Made by a program: the position numbers and the translations under genes. Below, one piece after another: positions 5,704 through 11,688 of a stretch of DNA of 11,688 nucleotides (position 1 is the first letter of the stretch; the number at the start of each line of letters is the position of its first letter). The stretch covers positions 1 through 11,688 of the forward strand of contig JANOYC010000145.1 in NCBI GenBank assembly GCA_031428675.1. The letters run 5' to 3'. A model generated the notes under the pieces. That model saw only the letters and a list, made by a program, of their open reading frames with translations. It made no database searches and was not told where the DNA came from. This DNA is from JANOYC01 sp031428675. Lineage in GTDB: Bacteria; Actinomycetota; Actinomycetes; Actinomycetales; Microbacteriaceae.

Positions 5704-6714
5704 TTAGTTGTAGAAGGCCGGGCGCTCGACGTAGCTGACCTCGACGCGCTCGCCGGAATCGAGCGCCTCCACGCCGGCCTTGCACGCCGCGGCGACGAGG
5801 TAGCCGTCCCACGCGCTCGGCCCGTCGATCTCGCCCTTCTTGGTGGCGTTGACCCAGCGCTGGATTTGCGTGTCGTACGCGTCGGCGAAGCGAGTCGTGA
5901 ACGATACGTGCTCGGCCCTCCCGTAGCGCCCGTCGCTCCACTGGGTCATCCCGCCCGTGCGGCCGATCTCGGCGATTCCCTTCTCGAACACCGCCTCGGT
6001 CTTCACCTGGTAACCGAACTGCACGCTCACGTTCATCTCGACGTCGGCGAGCACGCCGTCTTCGGTCTCGAGGAGCACGAGAATGGGTTCGTCGAGGTGC
6101 GCGGGAGAGAGCGAGTTTCGCTTCGGTCGCTTGACCTCGATCGCCGTGATCGCCGACCCGGTGAGGTAGCGCACGACGTCGATTTCGTGCACGACCGAGT
6201 CGTTGATGAGCATAGGGTTCGTGTAGCTGTCGGGAACGCTCGGGTTGCGGTGTGCGCAGCGCAAGGCGAGGAGCGCGCCAGCGTCGCCCGACGAGATGAG
6301 GTCATGCAGCTGCATGTACTCCTTGTCGAAGCGACGCATGAAGCCGACCTGGATGAGCTTCTTGCCGGCCTTCTGCTCTTCTTCCAAAATGCGCAGCGAC
6401 GACTCAGGATCGGGCGTCAGCGGCTTCTCACACAGAATTGGCAGGCCAGCGGCGAGCGCAGGCAACAACACCGGCTCGTGGAACATACCGGGGGTAGCGA
6501 TGAGCACGGCATCGATCCCGCCAGCTGCGAGCGCCTCATCGATGTTCGAGTAGTGCACCGAACCCGGCGCGTGAGCGATTGCTGAGGCCGCACGCCCCGC
6601 GTCGGGCTCGACAATCGCGGCAACGCGTGCGCCGACGATGCGTTCGGTGATGCGGACGACGTGGTCGGCGCCCATGAGGCCGGCTCCGACGACTGCGATG
6701 CGAAGGTCTTCCAT
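5704..6714 (-). CDS. iolG: Inositol 2-dehydrogenase
   Basis: This 336-residue Gfo/Idh/MocA oxidoreductase converts myo-inositol to 2-keto-myo-inositol with NAD+, the first step of the pathway. The N-terminal Rossmann domain has VVGAGLMGADH (8-18), with acidic Glu 36 in VEPDAG fitting NAD rather than NADP. The catalytic set is Lys 97 in CEKPLTPD, Asp 172 and His 176 in NDSVVHEID. These are the same residues at the same numbers I recall for B. subtilis IolG (K97, D172, H176). The C-terminal domain is the usual mixed sheet. The ATG at 6714 has only a modest ribosome site (GAGAAAG). It is 36 bp after iolE and 23 bp before iolH, consistent with one transcript. Related enzymes act on scyllo- or chiro-inositol, so the preferred isomer is not certain. 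Confidence 0.9.
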   Translation of the reverse strand: MEDLRIAVVGAGLMGADHVVRITERIVGARVAAIVEPDAGRAASAIAHAPGSVHYSNIDEALAAGGIDAVLIATPGMFHEPVLLPALAAGLPILCEKPLTPDPESSLRILEEEQKAGKKLIQVGFMRRFDKEYMQLHDLISSGDAGALLALRCAHRNPSVPDSYTNPMLINDSVVHEIDVVRYLTGSAITAIEVKRPKRNSLSPAHLDEPILVLLETEDGVLADVEMNVSVQFGYQVKTEAVFEKGIAEIGRTGGMTQWSDGRYGRAEHVSFTTRFADAYDTQIQRWVNATKKGEIDGPSAWDGYLVAAACKAGVEALDSGERVEVSYVERPAFYN

Positions 6715-6750
6715 GATCAGCTTTCTCTGTTCGTGAGGTTGATGGTGATG

Positions 6751-7662
6751 TCAACGGATGCGAGCTGCGTGCGTGCAGCCGAAAATGTGCTCTCGAGTGC
6801 GTTTCGCAACCGGGAACGGGTAGTCGATCGAGCAGCCGTACATGTCCTGCTCGACGATCGCGAAGATCTCGGGATCGATTGCGGCGACCGCCTCGATAAT
6901 CGGTGCGAACTCCGGCACTCCCCCTGGCGGCTCGCACATGACGCCGTTCGCGACGGCTTCGACGAAGGGCAGGTCGTTCTTGAGTGTCTCGGCAAGGAGG
7001 TCGAGCTGCACTTGCTTCAAGTGCAGGTATCCGATGCGGTCGGGGTGGGCGTTGATGAGCTTCACGTTGTCGCCGAGGTAGTAGGCGAAGTGGCCGGTGT
7101 CGAGACACAGGTTTGTGTATGCCTTGTCGGTCTCCTGCAGGAAGCGCTCGACCTCCTGGTAGGTGCCGATGTGGCTGTCCGCGTGAGAGTGGAACTGCTG
7201 CTTGATGCCGAATTCCTCGAGCAGCGCCTTACCTAGCTTGTCGTGACCCGCGGCGAGCTTCGTCCACTGCTCGTCCGTGAGAGTGCGAGCCTCGAGCACC
7301 TCGGCCGTGGCATCGCTGCGCCACAAGTCAGGGATGACGACGAGGTGCTCAGCACCGAGCTTGGACACGAGACCGGCAACGTCGAGGGCCTGGTCCCAAG
7401 CACGCTTCCACTGTTCGTCGCCCTTGTGGAAACCCGTGAAGACGGTGCCAGCTGAGAGCTTCAGGTCGCGCTGAGCGAGCTCGTCCTCAAGCTGGTGCGG
7501 GTCGGTCGGCAAGTAGCCAAACGGGCCGAGTTCGATCCAGTGGTAACCGGCGACCTGCACTTCGTCGAGGAATCTCTGCCACGGCACTTGGCCCGGGTCG
7601 TCGGGAAACCACACGCCCCACGAGTCTGGAGCGGTGCCGATGCGAAGCTTCGATTCGGTCAA
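6751..7662 (-). CDS. iolE: 2-keto-myo-inositol dehydratase (inosose dehydratase)
   Basis: This 303-residue TIM-barrel enzyme removes water from 2-keto-myo-inositol to give 3D-trihydroxycyclohexane-1,2-dione. It opens with the family hallmark LRIGTAPDSWGVWFPDD (6-22). Likely metal and substrate residues are Glu 44 (WIELGPFGY), His 158/160 (QFHSHADSH), Asp 188 and His 191 (CLDTGHFAYY), His 214 (YLHLKQV) and Glu 271 (AIVEQDM). Length is close to the roughly 300 residues usual for IolE. The start is TTG at 7660-7662, since no ATG or GTG precedes the hallmark downstream of iolD. The ribosome site AAAGGA (7672-7677) lies nine bases upstream within the last codons of iolD. Only one base separates the iolD stop from this TTG, so translation is probably coupled. 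A reading that starts farther upstream would overlap iolD and is rejected. Confidence 0.93.
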   Translation of the reverse strand: MTESKLRIGTAPDSWGVWFPDDPGQVPWQRFLDEVQVAGYHWIELGPFGYLPTDPHQLEDELAQRDLKLSAGTVFTGFHKGDEQWKRAWDQALDVAGLVSKLGAEHLVVIPDLWRSDATAEVLEARTLTDEQWTKLAAGHDKLGKALLEEFGIKQQFHSHADSHIGTYQEVERFLQETDKAYTNLCLDTGHFAYYLGDNVKLINAHPDRIGYLHLKQVQLDLLAETLKNDLPFVEAVANGVMCEPPGGVPEFAPIIEAVAAIDPEIFAIVEQDMYGCSIDYPFPVAKRTREHIFGCTHAARIR

Positions 7663-7663
7663 C

Positions 7664-9586
7664 TTATGGGGTCCTTTCGATGGCACCGCGCCCGAGGTGG
7701 GGCTTCTGGTTCGATTGTTGGGTGAGGTATTCGACGTGCGCGCGTTGCGTGCTCTCAAGGGTCGAGGTCTGGGCGACCGGCACATCCCACCAGCCCTCGC
7801 CATCGGGAGCATAGAGCAGCGGGTCGCTGTTGATATGGATGAGCGTGGCTCGGTTCGACGCCTTCGCGGTTGCGACGGCGGCGGCTAGGTCGGCGATCGC
7901 ATCCGTGGTCGGTTCGACCCGGATGACGTCGATACCAAGGCTCTCGGCGTTCGTCGCGAGGTCGACCGGAAGGATCTCCCCCGCCTCGAAATTGTTGCCC
8001 GCCTTGTCCTGATAGCGGTACAGCGTTCCGTACCGCTGGGAGCCGACATCCTCGCTCAAGTGGCCGATCGACGCGTATCCGTGGTTCTGGATGAGCACGA
8101 TGATGAACTTGATTCCCTCGGCCACCGCAGAAACGATCTCGGTGTGCATCATCAAGTACGAACCGTCACCGACCATGACGATCGCGTCGCGCGTCGTGTC
8201 GGCACGGGCGACGCCGATTCCGCCGGCGATTTCGTAGCCCATGCACGAGTACCCGTACTCAATGTGGTAGCCGAGGTCGTCACGCACGCGCCACAGCTTG
8301 TGCAGGTCGCCCGGGAGCGATCCCGCCGCGCATATGACGACGTCACGCGAGTCGGATGCCTGCTGCACCGCACCGATGATCTCGGTCTGGCTGGGCAGGT
8401 CGAGTCCCCGGGGCACGAAGGCCGCGTCGACGACGTCATCCCAGATCTTCTTCTGATTGGCGATCTCGCTCGCGTAGCCGGGCGAGACCGTGAAGTCGGC
8501 GAGCGCATCCGCAAGCTCCGTGATCGCCTCGCGAGCATCAGCGACGACCGGTGTCGCACTGCCGTGCTTGAACGCGTCGAAAGACGCGACATTGATGTTG
8601 ACGAAACGCACGTTCGGATTCTGGAATGCCGTGCGGCTCGCAGTCGTGAAGTCGCTGTAGCGCGTGCCGATGCCGATGATCACGTCCGCCTCGCGGGCCA
8701 GGCGGTTGGCAGCCGTGGTTCCCGTCGCGCCCACGGCTCCCATGCTCTGCGGGTGATCCCACGCGAGCGAACCAACACCGGCCTGAGATGTGCCGACCGG
8801 GATTCCGGTCTGCTCGACGAGCGTGCGAAGTGCCGCCGTCGCATCCGAGTAGATCACGCCGCCCCCGGCGACGATCACGGGTCGCTTCGACTGGCGAATG
8901 ATGCTCACGGCACTCCCTATCACGCCGCGGTCGGGCCGCGGGCGTCGGATGTGCCACTCGCGATCGGCGAGGAACTCGAGCGGGACGTCGATCACTTCGG
9001 CCTGGACGTCTTCGGGGATGGCGATAGTCACGGCGCCCGTCTCGACCGGGTCGGTGAGAACGCGCATGGCGCCGAGCGCTGCTGAAAACAGCTGCTCCGG
9101 CCGGTGCACTCGATCGAAGAAGCGTGAGAGCGGCTTGAAGGCGTCGTTGACGCTCATGCTCGCATCCATCGGATTCTCGAGCTGCTGCAGAACCGGGTCG
9201 GCGACGCGAGTCGCGAAGGTGTCCGACGGCAGTAGCAGCACGGGCAGTCGGTTGATGGTGGCAAGTGCCGCCCCGGTGAGCATGTTCGATGCGCCGGGGC
9301 CGACCGACGCCGCACACGCGAAGGTCGAACGGCGTCTCGTCATGCGCGAGTAGGCGACCGACTCGTGCACCATCGCCTGCTCGTTGCGAGCCTGGTGGTA
9401 CGGCATCAGGTCGGGCGACTCGACGGACAACTGCTTCAAAGCCTGGCCGATCCCGGCCACGTTGCCGTGCCCGAAGATGCCGAAAGTGCCGACGATCGTG
9501 CGCTCGCGGTAATCCCCGTCGACCGTCCACTGGTGCGCGAGGAACTCGATGAGGGCCTGGCTGACGGTCATGCGTCGCGTGGTCAT
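7664..9586 (-). CDS. iolD: 3D-(3,5/4)-trihydroxycyclohexane-1,2-dione hydrolase
   Basis: This 640-residue thiamine diphosphate enzyme hydrolytically opens the diketone ring to 5-deoxy-D-glucuronate. Three domains are visible: an N-terminal pyrimidine-binding domain (about 1-190) with the activating Glu 69 in HQARNEQAM; a central domain (about 215-360) with VIVAGGGVIYS; and a C-terminal diphosphate-binding domain (about 400-580). The last holds VGDGSYLMM (472-480) and the metal-binding end NHGYASIG (501-508). Length is typical of IolD. The first ATG is at 9586, with AGAGGA ten bases upstream; a second at 9571 (MTVSQAL) is also possible. It begins 20 bp after iolB and runs nearly into iolE. Other families with this fold, such as acetolactate synthase, are excluded by the neighbours and the IolD-like C-terminus (SDPLLYAPDGEGWWDVPV). 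Confidence 0.95.
   Translation of the reverse strand: MTTRRMTVSQALIEFLAHQWTVDGDYRERTIVGTFGIFGHGNVAGIGQALKQLSVESPDLMPYHQARNEQAMVHESVAYSRMTRRRSTFACAASVGPGASNMLTGAALATINRLPVLLLPSDTFATRVADPVLQQLENPMDASMSVNDAFKPLSRFFDRVHRPEQLFSAALGAMRVLTDPVETGAVTIAIPEDVQAEVIDVPLEFLADREWHIRRPRPDRGVIGSAVSIIRQSKRPVIVAGGGVIYSDATAALRTLVEQTGIPVGTSQAGVGSLAWDHPQSMGAVGATGTTAANRLAREADVIIGIGTRYSDFTTASRTAFQNPNVRFVNINVASFDAFKHGSATPVVADAREAITELADALADFTVSPGYASEIANQKKIWDDVVDAAFVPRGLDLPSQTEIIGAVQQASDSRDVVICAAGSLPGDLHKLWRVRDDLGYHIEYGYSCMGYEIAGGIGVARADTTRDAIVMVGDGSYLMMHTEIVSAVAEGIKFIIVLIQNHGYASIGHLSEDVGSQRYGTLYRYQDKAGNNFEAGEILPVDLATNAESLGIDVIRVEPTTDAIADLAAAVATAKASNRATLIHINSDPLLYAPDGEGWWDVPVAQTSTLESTQRAHVEYLTQQSNQKPHLGRGAIERTP
7672..7677 (-). 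promoter_or_regulatory. Ribosome-binding site fixing the TTG start of iolE
   Basis: AAAGGA on the - strand lies nine bases before the TTG at 7662 and inside the final codons of iolD. No ATG or GTG in the iolE frame has a comparable site, so this decides the start. Ribosomes ending iolD would cover the site, which fits coupled translation. Confidence 0.6.
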
Positions 9587-9606
9587 GGTGATTGCGTCCT
9601 CTTCTG

Positions 9607-10512
9607 TCAGGCCGTGTAGGGAAGTCGTGCATCGGGCGTCTGGCCGAGCCAGGTGTCGCGCACCCAGCCGTGCGCCGGATCGTCGCTGATATGCCAGACC
9701 CGGTCGGGATCCGGGCCCGCCATCACGTTCAGGTAGTAGAGGTCATAACCCGGGGCCGCGACGCACGGTCCGTGCCAGCCGAATGGCACGAGGGCGATGT
9801 CACCGGAGTGAACCTCGGCGAGCGTGTCGATCGGGCCGGCGTCAGACGCGTAGGTGCGCATGTAACCGAACGGTGCAGCGCCCTCGGGAGCAGAGAGGCC
9901 GCGAGAAACGGCCGTCTCGAAGTAGTAGATCTCCTCGAGCTGCGACTCCTTTCCGGGAATCAGCTCGTCGTGTTTGTGCGGCGGGTAACTCGACCAGTTC
10001 TCGGCCGGCGTGATGACCTCGCAGACGATAAGTCGATCCGCATCGAGCGCTGCGGGCGTGCCGAAGTTGTGCACCTGACGACTCGAGCGGCCTGCTCCCC
10101 GCAGCTCAACAGGAACGTCCGATGCCGGGATGTACACGGGAGGCAGCACGCGGTCGGTCGGTGCCTCGGCCACCGCGACTCGCCCGGTGCCCTCGATAGT
10201 GGCCGAGGATCCCGACCCTAGATAGAGCGTGTCGGTTGGTCCATGGAAGACGGATGTGCGACCGGCGAGCCGTTGCGCGTATTCGTGGCCATCCGCTTCG
10301 ATCGTGAAGCTGATCTGGAACGACCCGGACAACGGGACGATGATGCGCTCGAGGTTCGACCTCTCCAATTCGATAGACCCGACCTCGAGAGTGGCGACGC
10401 GGATGCCCGTGTACTTCCAGCCGTCGACACCGTGGTCGACGACGGATTCCCAGTCACCGAGCGCGAGCGTTCCGCGCGGGAAGTACCAGTCTGCGCTGGG
10501 CTGGTCGGTCAT
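9607..10512 (-). CDS. iolB: 5-deoxy-glucuronate isomerase
   Basis: This 301-residue double-cupin enzyme isomerises 5-deoxy-D-glucuronate to 5-dehydro-2-deoxy-D-gluconate. The second cupin carries the metal set expected for the KduI/IolB family: His 179 and His 181 in YPPHKHDE, Glu 194 in LEEIYYFE and His 247 in PFGWHGPC. The first half contains RIIVPLSGSFQI (57-68) and VFHGPTDTLYLG (88-99). Length fits the family. The ATG at 10512 has a very strong ribosome site, AAGGAGGA, six bases upstream, the best in the window. It follows iolA after a 72-bp gap with a stable hairpin, and iolD begins 20 bp after its stop. Confidence 0.93.
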   Translation of the reverse strand: MTDQPSADWYFPRGTLALGDWESVVDHGVDGWKYTGIRVATLEVGSIELERSNLERIIVPLSGSFQISFTIEADGHEYAQRLAGRTSVFHGPTDTLYLGSGSSATIEGTGRVAVAEAPTDRVLPPVYIPASDVPVELRGAGRSSRQVHNFGTPAALDADRLIVCEVITPAENWSSYPPHKHDELIPGKESQLEEIYYFETAVSRGLSAPEGAAPFGYMRTYASDAGPIDTLAEVHSGDIALVPFGWHGPCVAAPGYDLYYLNVMAGPDPDRVWHISDDPAHGWVRDTWLGQTPDARLPYTA

Positions 10513-10531
10513 GATTTCTCCTCCTTGAGAT

Positions 10532-10547
10532 CCGCGTTCGAGCGCGG
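10532..10547 (-). repeat. Small hairpin upstream of iolB
   Basis: Arms CCGCG (10532-10536) and CGCGG (10543-10547) enclose a 6-nt loop. It lies just downstream, in the transcribed direction, of the larger hairpin at 10550-10579 and about 12 nt before the iolB ribosome site. Five GC pairs make it modestly stable. It could be a chance fold. Confidence 0.35.
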
Positions 10548-10549
10548 TG

Positions 10550-10579
10550 GTGCGGCGGTCGGCGAACCGACCACCGCAC
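10550..10579 (-). repeat. Stable stem-loop between iolA and iolB
   Basis: Arms GTGCGG and GGTCGG pair with CCGACC and CCGCAC around a 4-nt loop (10563-10566). One C-A mismatch is seen on the + strand, but in the transcribed - strand it becomes a U-G wobble and the loop reads UUCG, so the RNA forms a 13-pair stem. It begins five bases after the iolA stop. No T run follows. It may protect the iolA message or partly terminate before iolB. Confidence 0.7.
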
Positions 10580-10584
10580 GAGCG

Positions 10585-11688
10585 TCAGTGATTCTGCGGG
10601 AACCCCAAGTTGATGCCGCCGTGCGACGGGTCGAGCCACCGAGAGGTGATCGCCTTCTGCCGCGTGAAGAAGTGGATCGCATCCGGCCCGTACGCCTTCG
10701 TGTCGCCGAACAGCGAATCCTTCCACCCGCCGAACGAGAAGTAGCCGACCGGCACCGGAATCGGCACGTTGATGCCGATCATCCCTACCTGCGCCTCCTG
10801 TTGGAATCGCCGGGCCGCACCCCCGTCATTCGTGAAGATCGCCGTCCCGTTGCCGTAACGCGACGAATTGATGAGAGCCAGACCCTCGTCGTAGGTCGCG
10901 ACGCGAATCACGGAGAGTACCGGTCCGAAGATCTCGTGTCGGTAGACATCCGACTCGGTCGAGACATTGTCGATGAGCGTAGGTCCGAGCCAGAATCCGC
11001 CCGCCTCGCCGTCGATCTCGATGCCGCGCCCGTCCACGACGATCGTTGCGCCGTCAGCCGACGCGATGTCGAGATACCCCGCGACCTTGTCGCGGTGTTC
11101 CCTCGTGATCAGCGGACCCATGTCACAGTTTCGCGTGCCATCGCCGACCTTCAGGCTCGACATCCGGGATGCGATCTTCTCGATCAGCTCATCGGCGACT
11201 GGCTCGACGGCGACCACGACGCTGATGGCCATGCACCGCTCGCCCGCCGATCCGAATCCCGCGTTGACGGCCGAATCGGCGACGAGGTCGAGATCGGCGT
11301 CGGGCAGCACGAGCATGTGGTTCTTCGCGCCGCCCAGAGCCTGAACGCGCTTGCCGGTCGCGGCAGCCGTCTCGTAGATGTACTTCGCGATCGGGGTCGA
11401 GCCGACGAAGCTGATAGAGGCGACATCCGGATGCTGGAGCAGCGCATCCACCGACTCCTTATCGCCGTGGACGACATTGAGCACCCCATCGGGCAGACCC
11501 GCCTCGCGGAACAGCTCCGCCATGAAGACCGCGGCCGACGGGTCCTTCTCGCTCGGCTTCAGCACCACCGTGTTGCCGAGCGCGATCGCGAGCGGGAAGA
11601 ACCACAACGGCACCATGGCAGGAAAGTTGAACGGGCTGATGACACCGACCACGCCGAGGGGCTGACGCGTGGAGTACACGTCGACGCC
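10585..11688 (-). CDS. iolA: Methylmalonate/malonate semialdehyde dehydrogenase (CoA-acylating), 5' end missing
   Basis: The window shows 367 C-terminal residues of an aldehyde dehydrogenase of about 500 residues; roughly the first 130 lie beyond the right edge. In the inositol pathway it converts malonate semialdehyde to acetyl-CoA and CO2 with NAD+ and CoA. The MmsA/IolA signature is clear: YSTRQPLGVVGVISPFNFP, LKPSEKDPS, then FVGSTPIAKYIYETA, QALGGAKNH and the catalytic cysteine in GSAGERCMAIS (Cys codon at 11233-11235). The motif QALGGAKNH has Ala where hydrolytic aldehyde dehydrogenases carry the general-base Glu, as expected for CoA-dependent members. The open frame runs to the last base of the window, so no start can be given; the GTG at 11679 is internal. 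It is the most upstream gene seen of the iolABDEGH series. The valine-pathway paralogue mmsA is the alternative, but the iol context favours iolA. Confidence 0.92.
   Translation of the reverse strand, partial: GVDVYSTRQPLGVVGVISPFNFPAMVPLWFFPLAIALGNTVVLKPSEKDPSAAVFMAELFREAGLPDGVLNVVHGDKESVDALLQHPDVASISFVGSTPIAKYIYETAAATGKRVQALGGAKNHMLVLPDADLDLVADSAVNAGFGSAGERCMAISVVVAVEPVADELIEKIASRMSSLKVGDGTRNCDMGPLITREHRDKVAGYLDIASADGATIVVDGRGIEIDGEAGGFWLGPTLIDNVSTESDVYRHEIFGPVLSVIRVATYDEGLALINSSRYGNGTAIFTNDGGAARRFQQEAQVGMIGINVPIPVPVGYFSFGGWKDSLFGDTKAYGPDAIHFFTRQKAITSRWLDPSHGGINLGFPQNH

Noticed and set aside
5681..5941. N-terminal extension of the IolH-like protein starting at 5941
   Set aside because: The extra residues lie inside iolG and are Arg-rich noise. 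The ATG at 5680 has a strong AAGGAG and begins exactly at the family N-terminus.
5683..6585. Open frame of 300 codons on the + strand
   Set aside because: It is antisense to iolG, which has the full catalytic set, and its sequence has the Asp/His/Arg/Val bias of a shadow frame.
7663..7812. N-terminal extension of IolE to 7812
   Set aside because: It would overlap the end of iolD by about 150 bp and adds residues without family similarity; the TTG at 7662 gives the normal length.
8060..9085. Long open frame of 341 codons on the + strand
   Set aside because: It is wholly antisense to iolD, whose protein is unmistakable. The predicted residues are rich in Arg, Asp, His and Val with no family resemblance, as expected from a shadow frame in high-GC DNA.
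8538..9632. Open frame of 364 codons on the - strand overlapping iolD
   Set aside because: It is a frame-shifted reading of the iolD region, very rich in Arg and Pro, with no domain. iolD in the other frame has intact thiamine diphosphate motifs.
1..11688. CRISPR arrays, tRNA or rRNA genes, insertion sequences, att sites
   Set aside because: No regularly spaced repeats, no cloverleaf-like segment in the gaps, no transposase-like protein and no terminal repeats were seen. The gaps are short and accounted for.

Overview
The window is an inositol catabolism locus from a high-GC Gram-positive bacterium. Codon third positions are strongly G/C, GTG and TTG starts are used, Shine-Dalgarno (SD) sequences are of the AAGGAG type, and the gene order iolA-B-D-E-G-H is the order I recall from Corynebacterium glutamicum. 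These features point to an actinobacterium, possibly Microbacteriaceae. The family assignment is an inference from general look, not from a search.

Layout. Positions 1-216 hold an open frame that may be the tail of a gene entering from the left (weak). A GntR/UTRA regulator lies on the + strand (286-1047). All other genes are on the - strand. Read in the direction of transcription, from the right edge leftward, they are: iolA/mmsA (5' end cut off by the window), a hairpin, iolB, iolD, iolE (TTG start one base after the iolD stop), iolG, and iolH. A 141-bp gap with a recognisable promoter and a candidate operator follows. Next comes a CUT2-type sugar ABC importer: a lipoprotein binding protein, a perfect 21-bp hairpin, the permease, and a half-size ATPase overlapping the permease by ATGA. 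A terminator-like hairpin and a small tautomerase-superfamily gene end the - strand series. The tautomerase gene converges on the regulator gene.

How it works together. The importer probably brings in myo-inositol or a relative. IolG oxidises it to 2-keto-myo-inositol, IolE dehydrates that to the trihydroxycyclohexane-dione, and IolD opens the ring hydrolytically to 5-deoxy-glucuronate. IolB then isomerises this to 5-dehydro-2-deoxygluconate. The kinase IolC and aldolase IolJ that should follow are not in the window; they may lie beyond the right edge or elsewhere. IolA converts malonate semialdehyde to acetyl-CoA. The roles of IolH and the tautomerase are not established.

Regulation. Two near-identical sites of form TGTCRTRACA lie upstream of the regulator gene (237-246) and, on the - strand, upstream of the importer promoter (4771-4780). 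They resemble the binding motif I recall for the C. glutamicum GntR-type repressor IolR. A single repressor that controls itself and the importer is the simplest reading. The least ordinary parts of the window are this operator pair, the 21-bp hairpin after the binding-protein gene, and the tautomerase in an inositol locus. The rest is a recognisable known pathway, and I do not see an entirely new system here.
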